Shown: one piece after another, positions 52,686 through 61,724 of the stretch
Numbering within the stretch: position 1 is the stretch's first letter
Layout of the letters: each line of letters opens with the position of its first letter
Source of the DNA: Prevotella sp.
Lineage (GTDB): Bacteria > Bacteroidota > Bacteroidia > Bacteroidales > Bacteroidaceae
Reading direction: 5' to 3'
Assembly: GCA_017442825.1 (NCBI GenBank)
Contig: JAFRYZ010000003.1
Location: 62,001-126,000, forward strand
Length of the DNA stretch: 64,000 nt
The notes under the pieces: model-generated
What the model saw: the letters and a program-made list of their open reading frames with translations, nothing else
Told to the model about the DNA's origin: nothing
Database searches by the model: none
Made by a program: the position numbers and the translations under genes

Positions 52686-52860
52686 TAGACCAATTATAGC
52701 GAGTTCGCATCAGTTCGAAGCGTCCGAACTGACAGTACGAACGTCTAAAACTGGCAGTTTTAAGCACAAAAACTGCCAGTACGAAGCCTTCGTACTGATG
52801 TTTAATGAATTTTTCTTGGTACTTTTATGTTGTTTTTGTAACTTTGCAGTCATAACAATA
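52686..52860 (+). repeat. 175-bp dispersed multi-hairpin promoter cassette, copy 2
   Basis: Matches 22883-23057 (opposite strand) without gaps, with about nine mismatches in the left third and none in the right 110 bases, which carry two hairpins and the promoter TTGG - 19 bases - TAACTTTG (52839-52846). Here the promoter points into a gene remnant. Confidence 0.85.
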
Positions 52861-52944
52861 CAATTTACCGTATATGGGAAAAACTATGCACTAACGGAAT
52901 CAGACATCTTTCGTACAACAAAAACAGAGATGCCGGTTTGTGCC
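52861..52944 (+). pseudogene. Short remnant after cassette copy 2
   Basis: After the cassette, ATGGGAAAAACTATGCAC at 52875 opens a frame that stops at once; one base shift restores LTESDIFRTTKTEMPVCALHF, which looks like the start of another DUF6078-type protein. It is then cut off by the end of the WecA-type gene on the other strand. I see no functional product. Confidence 0.45.
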
Positions 52945-54123
52945 TTACATTTTATCCATGAGTTTCCTGATGGTCTGGAACATCGGACCCACTTCAACGT
53001 GGCTTTTCTGGGCAAGCCATCGCAGGCAACGGTAGAGGAGTTGCTCATGACGCAACCTTCTGACCACATAGTAGAAGCCCGTTGTCGTCAGGAAACCTAA
53101 TCCTACAACCACAAGGAATTGAACGGTGGGTGAGGCACCAAGTTGGAAACTTGCCAACCAGCACAAGACCGTAAAGAAATCGATGGAGATGACGGCGACG
53201 GACGTGCCGATATGCGAGAAACCTATTTCGAGAAAAAGATGATGCAGGTGAGAACGGTCGGCATGGAAGGGGGAAACTCCTTTGATGATGCGCCCCGTCA
53301 TTACCCGCAGCGTATCGAAAACGGGTACCGATAGTACCGACAGCACGAAAGCCACGACACCCATGTTCGGGAAACTGTATGACACCCGTGAACCATTGTC
53401 CAGGATGTGCATCACGAAGATGGTCATAATCATGCCCATCATCAACGAACCGGCATCGCCAATAAACATCTTGGACTCCTTGCCGAAGACATTGTGGAAG
53501 AAGAACGGAATCAGCGAACCTGCTGTAAGGGCTGCCAAGACAGCCATCGTGCCGTCGTAAGACAGCCAAAATGCTATGCCGAAAACACCGCAAGCCATCA
53601 CGCAGAAGCCTGATGCCAAACCATCTACGCCGTCTATCATGTTGATGGCGTTGATAATTCCCAATCCGGAAATAATACACAGCGGCGCCGACAGATAAAC
53701 CGGCAACATCCCGATGCCGAAAACGCCGTGGAGGTCGTTGATGTTCACCTGGTCCATCCAGGCTACAAAGGCAACGAACCCAAGTTCCAGTACCAATCGC
53801 AAGTTGGGACTCAACCCTAGCATGTCGTCCAATACGCCGATGTACATCATGACCGTGATGGCGACAATCGACGTAAACAGCGCATGGCTGTTGAAGAACA
53901 TACTCGTGACGCCGGCACCGACCACGATACCGAAGAACACCGCCACACCGCCTAACACCGGCACAGGCCGCTGTTGCAACTTCCGTTCACCCGGATTGTC
54001 CGTCAATCCACGAGAATTGGCTATCTTCACGACGAATGGATGCACAGCAAACACCAAGACCATTGATAGTAAGAACGGCACAATGCCGCCGAACACCCAT
54101 ATGTACCAGCTAATATTTTCCAT
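52945..54123 (-). CDS. WecA/MraY-family undecaprenyl-phosphate GlcNAc-1-phosphate transferase
   Basis: A polytopic inner-membrane enzyme that loads a phospho-HexNAc on undecaprenyl phosphate. About ten helices, with GLTDNPGERKLQQRPVPVLGGVAVF (substrate loop), MYIGVLDDMLGLSP (DD metal motif), INAINMIDGVDGLASG, and FIGDAGSLMMG. The HIP-like H loop FHADRSHLHH is present, placing it with WecA rather than MraY. Start at MENISWYIWVFGG (54123); upstream codons to 54225 are not conserved. 392 residues. Confidence 0.92.
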   Translation of the reverse strand: MENISWYIWVFGGIVPFLLSMVLVFAVHPFVVKIANSRGLTDNPGERKLQQRPVPVLGGVAVFFGIVVGAGVTSMFFNSHALFTSIVAITVMMYIGVLDDMLGLSPNLRLVLELGFVAFVAWMDQVNINDLHGVFGIGMLPVYLSAPLCIISGLGIINAINMIDGVDGLASGFCVMACGVFGIAFWLSYDGTMAVLAALTAGSLIPFFFHNVFGKESKMFIGDAGSLMMGMIMTIFVMHILDNGSRVSYSFPNMGVVAFVLSVLSVPVFDTLRVMTGRIIKGVSPFHADRSHLHHLFLEIGFSHIGTSVAVISIDFFTVLCWLASFQLGASPTVQFLVVVGLGFLTTTGFYYVVRRLRHEQLLYRCLRWLAQKSHVEVGPMFQTIRKLMDKM

Positions 54124-54264
54124 TATGATTTTTATCAGTGGGCAAAGATACGAAAAAACTCCGATACGCCAAATGATTTCCCCATGATTTCTAAAAGTTG
54201 TTATCATTATGTTGCACTTACGCATGATCTTTGCAACGTCGGCACACTAAAGTGTGTATTAAAT

Positions 54265-54295
54265 TTGGTAGTTTGCTTTAAAAGAATTACCTTTG
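54265..54295 (+). promoter_or_regulatory. Promoter of the UDP-deoxyaminosugar operon, with a 140-base leader
   Basis: TTGG at 54265-54268, 19 bases, TACCTTTG at 54288-54295. The start codon lies at 54441, leaving a long leader with a small GCCC/GGGC stem at about 54337-54347. Such leaders are places for antiterminator control in Bacteroides capsule loci, but no UpxY-like gene is in this window. Confidence 0.65.
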
Positions 54296-54440
54296 CCACC
54301 CAAATGATAAAAAAACGTGTAGGTAGTTGACGGAAGCCCTAAGGGCATGGTCTGATATTATTTTAAAACTTCTACTGTAAGCTACAATAATTAAACCATA
54401 TTTACGTTAGTAAAAATATAAAAAACATACTTAATAGCCG

Positions 54441-55490
54441 ATGTACGATTTTAAAGATAAAGTACTGTTGATTACAGGTGGAACAGGTTCGTTCGGAAAT
54501 GCCGTTTTGGGGCGTTTCCTTCAGACAGGCATCAAGGAAATACGTATATTCAGCCGTGACGAGAAAAAACAAGACGATATGCGGCATGAATATCAGGTGA
54601 GAATGCCTGAAGTAGCAAATAAAATCAAATTCTATGTTGGTGACGTTCGTAGCAAGAGTACATTGAAATATGCCATGAAAGGGGTTGACTACGTTTTTCA
54701 TGCTGCAGCCCTGAAACAGGTGCCCTCCTGCGAGTTCTTCCCCATGGAAGCGATGAAGACCAATGTGATAGGAACTGACAATGTCCTTGATGCCGCCATT
54801 GATGCTGGTGTGAAGTGTGTCATCTGTCTCTCTACGGACAAGGCTGCCTATCCCATCAATGCTATGGGTATGACAAAAGCTATCGAAGAGAAGGTCGCAG
54901 TAGCCAAGAGCCGCCATAGCGGTGATACAAAAATATGTTGCACCCGCTATGGTAATGTGATGTGCAGTCGTGGTTCCGTCATTCCTCTTTGGATAGACCA
55001 GATTCGGAATGGCAACCCGATAACGATTACCGAGCCCAAGATGACGCGTTTCCTGATGAGTCTGGATGATGCTGTCGATTTGGTGCTGTTTGCTTTTGAA
55101 CATGGAACCAACGGCGACATCCTAGTTCAGAAGGCACCAGCCTGTACGATTCAGACACAGGCAGAAGCCGTGTGCGAGTTGTTTGGAGGCAATACCAAGG
55201 ACATCAAGGTGATAGGTATCCGTCATGGTGAGAAAATCTACGAAACATTGCTGACCAACGAAGAGTGTGCCAAGGCAGAGGACATGGGTAATTTCTTCCG
55301 CGTACCTGCCGATAATCGTACGTTGAACTACGACAAGTATTTTACGGAAGGAAATGTAAAGAGGAATATCTTGACCGAGTTCAATTCCAATAATACTACC
55401 CGTTTGGATTTGGAACAGGTAAAGGCAAAGCTCCTTTCTATAGAATATATTCAGAACGAGTTAAACGGAATAGAAAACATAGCCAAATAA
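54441..55490 (+). CDS. UDP-GlcNAc 4,6-dehydratase/5-epimerase (CapE/WbjB/WbvB type)
   Basis: First enzyme from UDP-GlcNAc to UDP-2-acetamido-2,6-dideoxy-L-sugars. NAD(P)-binding GGTGSFGN at 13-20, HAAALKQVPSCEFFPMEA, and the catalytic STDKAAYPINAMGMTKAIEEK, in which MGMTK replaces the usual YxxxK, as is characteristic of CapE-type enzymes. 349 residues is right for the family. It opens a tight four-gene operon with gaps of three bases. Confidence 0.92.
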   Translation: MYDFKDKVLLITGGTGSFGNAVLGRFLQTGIKEIRIFSRDEKKQDDMRHEYQVRMPEVANKIKFYVGDVRSKSTLKYAMKGVDYVFHAAALKQVPSCEFFPMEAMKTNVIGTDNVLDAAIDAGVKCVICLSTDKAAYPINAMGMTKAIEEKVAVAKSRHSGDTKICCTRYGNVMCSRGSVIPLWIDQIRNGNPITITEPKMTRFLMSLDDAVDLVLFAFEHGTNGDILVQKAPACTIQTQAEAVCELFGGNTKDIKVIGIRHGEKIYETLLTNEECAKAEDMGNFFRVPADNRTLNYDKYFTEGNVKRNILTEFNSNNTTRLDLEQVKAKLLSIEYIQNELNGIENIAK

Positions 55491-55493
55491 ACC

Positions 55494-56348
55494 ATGAAGT
55501 TTTTTGTCTGCGGCTGCAATGGTATGGCAGGTCATACTATCAGTCTATATCTCCAGGAGCAAGGACATGAGGTGTATGGCTTCGACCTCAAGGAGAGTCA
55601 ATTCATCAAGAGTTTTGCTGGAAACGCATTTGATACAAAGACGATTTCCCGTGTCATCAAGGAAGGACATTACGATAGCGTCATCAATTGTATAGGTGTG
55701 CTGAACCAGTTTGCAGAGCAGAATCATTCTTTGGCAACTTTTCTGAACAGCTATTTCCCACACTTCTTGGCTGAAGTCACAGAAGGTACAGACACGCAGG
55801 TGATACACATGAGTACCGACTGCGTGTTTTCGGGTAAGAAAGGGGCTTATACGGAGACTGATTTCCCTGACGGAGAGACTTTCTACGACCGCAGCAAAGC
55901 CTTGGGCGAATTGAATGACGGCAAAAACATTACGCTTCGTAACAGTATCGTAGGCCCTGACATCAATCCAAACGGAATAGGTCTTTTAAACTGGTTCCTT
56001 CATCAAAAGGGGGAAATCAATGGTTTCACTAAAGCTATCTGGACAGGTCAGACTACTTTGCAGCTTGCCAAGACCATGGAGAAGGCTGCACAAGAGAAGG
56101 CGCACGGGTTGTATAACACGGTACCTGACCATAGCATCTCCAAATACGAGCTTTGCAAACTGTTCAACCATTATTTCCGTAACGACAGCATCACAATCAA
56201 CCCTGTTGATGGTGTGAATGCAGACAAGTCACTCAAAAGGACAAAGTTTGAGTTTAGCTATCTGATTCCTGATTATGAAACGATGGTAGCAGAGTTGGCT
56301 GAATGGGTAATGAAGCATAAGGACATGTATCCACATTATAATCTGTAG
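55494..56348 (+). CDS. RmlD-like reductase of the UDP-2-acetamido-2,6-dideoxy-L-hexose pathway
   Basis: SDR protein with the N-terminal VCGCNGMAGH, CIGVLNQFAEQNH, HMSTDCVFSGKKGAYTETD and YDRSKALGE (YxxxK active site). The 284-residue form lacks the C-terminal cupin domain of CapF/WbjC, which points to the WbvR type that reduces the 4-keto group giving UDP-L-RhaNAc, rather than to the FucNAc branch. Gene order dehydratase, reductase, 2-epimerase matches WbvB-WbvR-WbvD, which yields UDP-L-QuiNAc. The product assignment is inference. Confidence 0.85.
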   Translation: MKFFVCGCNGMAGHTISLYLQEQGHEVYGFDLKESQFIKSFAGNAFDTKTISRVIKEGHYDSVINCIGVLNQFAEQNHSLATFLNSYFPHFLAEVTEGTDTQVIHMSTDCVFSGKKGAYTETDFPDGETFYDRSKALGELNDGKNITLRNSIVGPDINPNGIGLLNWFLHQKGEINGFTKAIWTGQTTLQLAKTMEKAAQEKAHGLYNTVPDHSISKYELCKLFNHYFRNDSITINPVDGVNADKSLKRTKFEFSYLIPDYETMVAELAEWVMKHKDMYPHYNL

Positions 56349-56351
56349 GCC

Positions 56352-57479
56352 ATGAAGAAACTCAAGCTGATGACTGTTGTGGGTACCCGCCCCGAAATCA
56401 TAAAGATGTCTGCCATCATCAAAAAAGCAGATCGATATTTCGACCAGGTGCTTGTACACACGGGTCAGAACTATGACTATACCCTCAACGAAGTGTTCTT
56501 CAAAGAACTCGGCTTGCGTGAACCAGACTACTACTTAGGAGTTGTCGGTGACAACCTTGGGCAGACTATGGGTAATGTGATTTCCAAGAGTTATGAGCTG
56601 ATGACAGAGGTGAAGCCCGACGCACTCATCGTGTTGGGCGATACCAACAGTTGTCTGTGTGTGCTGTCTGCAAAACGTTTGAAAATTCCCGTATTTCACA
56701 TGGAGGCGGGCAACCGATGCAAGGATGAGAATCTTCCCGAAGAGGTTATTCGCCGTATCGTAGATGTGACCAGTGATGTAAATCTGTGCTATTCAGAACA
56801 TGCCAGACGCTATATCCTTGAAAGTGGGGTAAAGCCCGAATACACCTACGTGGTTGGTTCGCCGATGGCTGAAGTCTTGAAAGAGGTGTTGCCACAAATA
56901 GAGAAAAGCACCGTGCTCGAAGACCTAGGACTGCAGGCTGGTAAATACATCCTTCTGTCAGCCCATCGTGAAGAGAACATTGATATAGAGAAGAATTTCT
57001 TCTCATTGATGGATGCCGTAAATACGATGGCGGAAACCTACCAGATGCCAGTGCTCTATAGTTGCCATCCTCGTAGTGAGAAGATGATAGAGAAACGTGG
57101 ATTCAAATTCAACAGTCTGGTTATCCAACACAAACCATTGGGTTTTTTCGACTATAACAAATTGCAGCAGAATGCGTTCTGTGTCGTGAGTGATAGCGGT
57201 ACGGTGCCGGAGGAGAGTGCTTTCTTTGGTTTCCCTGCCGTGAGCGTGCGTACCAGTACCGAACGTCCAGAGGCTATGGATAAGGGCGTTTTCACTATTG
57301 GCAGCATCAGTAGCGAGCAAGTTCTTCAGGCGGTAACAATGGCTGTTGCCATGCACGACAATGGTGACAAGGCCTGTGATGTTCCCGCATACATTGATGA
57401 TAATGTAAGTACCAAAGTGGTGAAGCTGATTCAGAGCTATACCGGCATTATAAATAAAATGATTTGGCGAAAAGAATGA
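56352..57479 (+). CDS. UDP-HexNAc 2-epimerase (WecB/CapG/WbvD family)
   Basis: MTVVGTRPEIIKM at the start, LVHTGQNYDY, LGDTNSCLC, HMEAGNRCKDENLPEEVIRRIVD, SAHREENID and SDSGTVPEESAFFG are the substrate-binding motifs of non-hydrolysing UDP-GlcNAc 2-epimerases. In its context it most likely epimerises C2 of the 6-deoxy-L-HexNAc made by the two preceding enzymes. Length 375 is typical. Its stop overlaps the next start. Confidence 0.9.
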   Translation: MKKLKLMTVVGTRPEIIKMSAIIKKADRYFDQVLVHTGQNYDYTLNEVFFKELGLREPDYYLGVVGDNLGQTMGNVISKSYELMTEVKPDALIVLGDTNSCLCVLSAKRLKIPVFHMEAGNRCKDENLPEEVIRRIVDVTSDVNLCYSEHARRYILESGVKPEYTYVVGSPMAEVLKEVLPQIEKSTVLEDLGLQAGKYILLSAHREENIDIEKNFFSLMDAVNTMAETYQMPVLYSCHPRSEKMIEKRGFKFNSLVIQHKPLGFFDYNKLQQNAFCVVSDSGTVPEESAFFGFPAVSVRTSTERPEAMDKGVFTIGSISSEQVLQAVTMAVAMHDNGDKACDVPAYIDDNVSTKVVKLIQSYTGIINKMIWRKE

Positions 57480-58669
57480 ATATATTGATTGTCTCAGAAG
57501 TCTTTTATCCAGAGGATTTCCATGTAAATGATTTTGCAAAATCTCTGGTTGCAAGAGGTCATCACGTTAAAGTGATGACCAGGCAGCCTTCTTATCCGAT
57601 GGGTTTTGTTTTTCCGGGATATAAGAATGAAAGACATTCTGTAGAAAAATGGGGTGAGATAGAGATTCATCGCTTTGATGTGGTAGAGGGCTATAGAGAC
57701 AGCAAAATAAAAAAGATTGCGAACTATTTCCATTTTGTAAGAAGAGGAAAGCGCGTCATCTCTGAAATCATAGGCGGTACCGACCTTATTATTGTTTATC
57801 AGACGGGGCCTTTGTCATTGGCATTGCCGGCTATCTATGCGAAGAAGAAATTCAATATTCCCGTTATCGTATGGTCGTTTGACCTATGGCCAGATACTGT
57901 CTATATGTATGGATTTCCTCAGAAGTTCCCCATTACCACCACCGTCAACTACGTCATCAATAAAGTCTATAAGAATGCTGATGCTATCATGGTAGGCAGC
58001 AGACAATTTGCCGATACCATCAAGCAATATGTTCCCACAGCCGATATTACTTATGCTCCCAACTGGCAGATGCAGCCTGAGACGCAACCGACGGCGTTGC
58101 CAATAGATACTTCAAAGACGAATTTTGTTTTTGCCGGTAACATCTCCAAAGCGCAAAATCTGGAATACACCATTAGGGGTTTTGTTGAGGCAAAGTGTGA
58201 AAATGCCGTGCTTAACATCGTTGGCGACGGTTCATTTATGCCTTGGATAGAGCATGTTGTGCAAGAATTAGGTTGCAAGAACGTCATTCTCCATGGTAGG
58301 GTTCCCTATGCTGAGGTTCCAAGTATATTGGATAAATGCGATGTTTTGATTCTATCTTTGACCCCAAGAGGTGGTATTGACAAGACAGAACCTTTCAAGT
58401 TGCAGACTTATTTGCAGTCAGGCAAGCCGGTATTTGGTATTATCAGGGGGGCAGGTCAGGAGATTATCGAAAGCAACGGCATTGGCATTTGCAGTGATCC
58501 TAATGATGTCAAAGATATTGCTCGTGGGTTCAAACAGATGATGCAGTTGAGTGATGCCGATAAAGATCGTATCAGTTCCGCGGCAAAAACATTGATGGAA
58601 ACCCGTTTTTGCAAAGAGAAAGTCATGCAGACCATAGGAACTTTAATGGAGCGGGTTTGCAAGAAATAA
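57476..58669 (+). CDS. GT4 glycosyltransferase, WbuB-like
   Basis: GT-B enzyme with the N-terminal acceptor domain (SEVFYPEDFHVNDFAKSLVARGHHV) and a C-terminal donor domain with PFKLQTYLQSGKPVFGIIRGAGQEIIESNG. It resembles WbuB, the L-FucNAc transferase of E. coli O26, in line with transfer of the 6-deoxy-L-HexNAc made upstream. Start at 57476 (ATGA overlap). It closes the operon and is convergent with the heptose genes, 24 bases away. Confidence 0.85.
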   Translation: MNILIVSEVFYPEDFHVNDFAKSLVARGHHVKVMTRQPSYPMGFVFPGYKNERHSVEKWGEIEIHRFDVVEGYRDSKIKKIANYFHFVRRGKRVISEIIGGTDLIIVYQTGPLSLALPAIYAKKKFNIPVIVWSFDLWPDTVYMYGFPQKFPITTTVNYVINKVYKNADAIMVGSRQFADTIKQYVPTADITYAPNWQMQPETQPTALPIDTSKTNFVFAGNISKAQNLEYTIRGFVEAKCENAVLNIVGDGSFMPWIEHVVQELGCKNVILHGRVPYAEVPSILDKCDVLILSLTPRGGIDKTEPFKLQTYLQSGKPVFGIIRGAGQEIIESNGIGICSDPNDVKDIARGFKQMMQLSDADKDRISSAAKTLMETRFCKEKVMQTIGTLMERVCKK

Positions 58670-58692
58670 AGTTTGCGTTTAAACTGAGTAGT

Positions 58693-59994
58693 TCAATCCG
58701 GGATCTCTTGAACTGCAATTTTCAAATTCTTTTCGTTATTGATAAGTATAGAATGCTTGCAACCGGCATTCCTTCCTGCCTCGACATCTCTTTCGCTGTC
58801 GCCAATCATGTAAGACTGCGCAAGGTCAATATTCCACTCCTTGGCGGCTTGCAGCAACAACCCGGCTTTGGGTTTGCGGCAGTCGCAATCCATCTTATAT
58901 TCCGGACGTTCGCCCTCGAAACCTTTGTCGGGATGATGAGGACAGTAGTAAATGGCATCGACGAAAGCTCCCTCCTTGCCCAGTAGGGTTTCCATCTTGT
59001 CGTGGATAATCTGCAGTTCTTTGAAGGTGCAGTCACCACGGGCAATGACAGGCTGGTTGCTGACAACTATGGCGAGATAGCCAGAATGGTTGATTTCACG
59101 AATGGCTTCCACAGCACCAGGAAGCAGTTCGAAGTCGTCGGGGTTAGTCAGGAATCCCTTGTACACGTTGATGGTGCCGTCGCGGTCAAGGAAAATGGCT
59201 TTCTGCTTGTTTTGAAGGTTGCGTGCAGCCACCTTTCCGCTCTTCAGATCGTGCTCCACCTCGTAGAACCTGTCAGGAGTTCCCATGTCCTTGATATACT
59301 CAGGTGTGTCGTATGCAAAGATTTTTCCTGTATCGATGTTGGTTTTCAGTACGTCACGGTCGAGGTCAATCTTGTCGGGGTGTTCTGGATGACGGGGCTT
59401 GAAATCTTTCATGGTTACTTCCAGCAGTTTGGGAGATATGATTTCAATGCCGGCATTAACTCGGTTTTTGTAATATAACCTTTCGTCTTCCTTGTTCATC
59501 CATCCCGTTACACGATGGGTTTCAACAGGCAGGCCGCCTGGTTGTTGCGGTGGAAGAGTTTCGGTAATCAACAGCGAACTGTCGTAAGGATGTCCGTTGG
59601 GGTGCGCCATGAGACTTGCCCATGCTTGTTTCTCACGATGAAAGTTGATGAAACGATTGAAGTCAACGTCAATCATTACGTCACCACACATCAGCAGAAA
59701 GTCATCGGTGAGTTCCGGCATTTGAAACAAGGCACCAGCCGTTCCAAGCGGATGGTCTTCTACGAAATATGATATTTGAACACCAAAGTCTTTCCCGTCT
59801 CCGAAATAGTCTTTGATGATCTCTCCAAGATGTCCAATGACCAATGTGATGTCTGTCAGTCCACAGGCTTTCAGATTCTCAATTTGATGTTCCAGGATGG
59901 GTTTCCCGCCAATGCGAATCATCGGCTTGGGTATATCGTTGGCAATAGATGCAATACGTGTACCCATGCCGCCTGCCATAATCACAACTTTCAT
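58693..59994 (-). CDS. Fused heptose-1-phosphate guanylyltransferase (HddC) and heptose-1,7-bisphosphate phosphatase (GmhB)
   Basis: Residues 1-235 are a nucleotidyltransferase: MAGGMGTRIASIANDIPKPMI, the GDVMIDVDF acidic metal site, and KNRVNAGIEIISP. Residues about 265-433 are a HAD phosphatase of the histidinol-phosphatase/GmhB class: IFLDRDGTIN (catalytic aspartates), VVSNQPVIARG, CPHHPDKGF and CDCRKPKAGLL zinc loop, and MIGDSERDVEAG. A single protein thus carries two steps of GDP-D-glycero-alpha-D-manno-heptose synthesis. It is followed by gmhA and hddA genes on the same strand. Confidence 0.92.
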   Translation of the reverse strand: MKVVIMAGGMGTRIASIANDIPKPMIRIGGKPILEHQIENLKACGLTDITLVIGHLGEIIKDYFGDGKDFGVQISYFVEDHPLGTAGALFQMPELTDDFLLMCGDVMIDVDFNRFINFHREKQAWASLMAHPNGHPYDSSLLITETLPPQQPGGLPVETHRVTGWMNKEDERLYYKNRVNAGIEIISPKLLEVTMKDFKPRHPEHPDKIDLDRDVLKTNIDTGKIFAYDTPEYIKDMGTPDRFYEVEHDLKSGKVAARNLQNKQKAIFLDRDGTINVYKGFLTNPDDFELLPGAVEAIREINHSGYLAIVVSNQPVIARGDCTFKELQIIHDKMETLLGKEGAFVDAIYYCPHHPDKGFEGERPEYKMDCDCRKPKAGLLLQAAKEWNIDLAQSYMIGDSERDVEAGRNAGCKHSILINNEKNLKIAVQEIPD

Positions 59995-60008
59995 GTTTCT
60001 CCGTCTTT

Positions 60009-60656
60009 TTACTGTTTAAAGAAGTGTTCTTCCAACATCATGCACAAGCAGTGATAAACGGGCAGGTGTAGTTCTTGAATCTTGTAAGTCTCCGCTTCAG
60101 GCACCTGTATGCAAACATCGGAAAGACTTTTCAGACGGCTGTCGTTTTGTCCTGTCAGTCCGATGACCTTCAACCCTTTAGCCTTTGCCGTCACAGCAGC
60201 ATACAGCACGTTCATGCTGTTGCCCGAAGTAGAGATGCCCAGAAGCACATCGCCTGCTTTCCCATAGCCGTTAACCTGTTGAGCGAACACCAGTTCGGGT
60301 TGGCTGTCGTTCATGAAAGCCGTCGTCAGCGATGAATGACTGGTTAGCGTGATGGCTGGCAATGCTCCTTGCAGGTGATTGGCGAGCACGCTGCCCAATT
60401 GCTCATCTATCTGCTTCATGTTGGCAGCCTGTTCCTTATATACCTCACGTTTCAGTTTGAATTCCTTCATGAGCTCTCCCACGATGTGTTCACAGTCGGA
60501 TGCAGAACCGCCGTTGCCGCAAACCAACAGTTTACACTCCTTGGTATAAGCTTCGCAAAGAGTGGTATAGGCTGTCAGAATATCATCTTTGCACAAGGCA
60601 AGGGCAGGGTATCGCTGAATGAGCGTGTCTATATGTCTGTAGATATTGTTCTCCAT
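60009..60656 (-). CDS. gmhA: Sedoheptulose-7-phosphate isomerase
   Basis: SIS-domain enzyme opening the heptose pathway. KLLVCGNGGSASDCEHIVGELM, the acidic active site, SHSSLTTAFMNDS, and GDVLLGISTSGNSMNVLYA are all typical; 215 residues. Six bases separate it from the HddA-like gene. Confidence 0.93.
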   Translation of the reverse strand: MENNIYRHIDTLIQRYPALALCKDDILTAYTTLCEAYTKECKLLVCGNGGSASDCEHIVGELMKEFKLKREVYKEQAANMKQIDEQLGSVLANHLQGALPAITLTSHSSLTTAFMNDSQPELVFAQQVNGYGKAGDVLLGISTSGNSMNVLYAAVTAKAKGLKVIGLTGQNDSRLKSLSDVCIQVPEAETYKIQELHLPVYHCLCMMLEEHFFKQ

Positions 60657-60662
60657 AGCAGG

Positions 60663-61712
60663 TTAGAATGCGTTAACTTTATCCGTTTCGTATATTTTCC
60701 ATCCATGAGCTCCGCCGTCACTGAAATTGAAAGGCATGACAAAGCCATTCAGGGCAGACAGAGCTTCTTCGACTTCCTTTTTGCGCGTCGGCTCAACAAT
60801 GAACATGATGAAGCCGCCACCGCCGGCACCGGAAACTTTCCCAGCTTTTGCCCCGGCTTGTATGGCAGTCTCCATAGCTTGTTGGATGACAGGGTTGGTG
60901 ATGTGTTCCGCCATCTTCTTTTTATTCTCCCATGCTTCCCGAAGGATGTCAGCAATGGCTGTGATGTCGCCCTTGAGCAATGCCAGTTTCATGTCAACTG
61001 CACTTTGCTTGATTTTGTGCATGGCTTCGATAGCTTCCTTGTTGGCTTCTTCAGTATTCCGTTTCTGTTCATCAATGATGGCAGCCGATGAGCGCGAGCG
61101 TCCCGTGAAATACAAAAGTATGGAGGCTTCCAACTCATCGATAATCCATCGTTTGATTTTAAGCGGATTGACAATCGCCATGTCGTTGGTAAGAAATTCA
61201 ATGAAGTTAAAGCCGCCGAAGGCAGCGGCATACTGGTCTTGTTTGCCTCCGCTCAGACCTAAGTCTTTACGTTCTATTTCGTAGGCAAGCTTGGCTATCT
61301 CATAATCACCGAGAGGAAGACCTTGCCACTCGACAAATGCCTTTAAGATGCAGACCACCATGGTGGATGACGTGCCGAGTCCCGATCCGGCTGGCGCATC
61401 ATTGTAGGTTGTAATCTTGAACGAAAGTGCCGGCAGCTGGTAGTCCTTTATGATTCTGTTATAGACACCTTTGATAAGACTAGCGTTGCCGTCTATTTCT
61501 AAAAACGGTGCAGATGGGAATGATTCCTTGACTCCTGTGTCATAGGAATAAATGGAAATCTGCTTGTCATTAGTCTCTTCGATAGTGCAGTGTGCATATA
61601 AGTTGATAGTGGCATTGAGGACGAGACCGCCGTAAGTGTTGCTATATGGGGATACGTCTGAGCCGCCACCGGCTAATCCTAATCGTAAAGGTGCCTTGCT
61701 TCGTATTATCAT
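60663..61712 (-). CDS. hddA: D-glycero-alpha-D-manno-heptose 7-phosphate kinase
   Basis: GHMP kinase with LGLAGGGSDVSPYSNTYGGLVLNA at the start, the ATP loop APAGSGLGTSSTMVV, and the C-terminal AGKVSGAGGGGFIMF. HddA is set apart from GlcNAc-type kinases by this N-terminal pattern. It phosphorylates C1, so the alpha-GDP-heptose branch (surface glycan) is followed, not the ADP-heptose branch for LPS core. 349 residues. Confidence 0.92.
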   Translation of the reverse strand: MIIRSKAPLRLGLAGGGSDVSPYSNTYGGLVLNATINLYAHCTIEETNDKQISIYSYDTGVKESFPSAPFLEIDGNASLIKGVYNRIIKDYQLPALSFKITTYNDAPAGSGLGTSSTMVVCILKAFVEWQGLPLGDYEIAKLAYEIERKDLGLSGGKQDQYAAAFGGFNFIEFLTNDMAIVNPLKIKRWIIDELEASILLYFTGRSRSSAAIIDEQKRNTEEANKEAIEAMHKIKQSAVDMKLALLKGDITAIADILREAWENKKKMAEHITNPVIQQAMETAIQAGAKAGKVSGAGGGGFIMFIVEPTRKKEVEEALSALNGFVMPFNFSDGGAHGWKIYETDKVNAF

Positions 61713-61724
61713 GTTTCAACAGCT

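Noticed and set aside
52798..53100. 100-residue plus-strand frame starting in cassette copy 2
   Set aside because: It runs from the promoter repeat through a frameshifted remnant into antisense of the WecA-type gene; no coherent protein.
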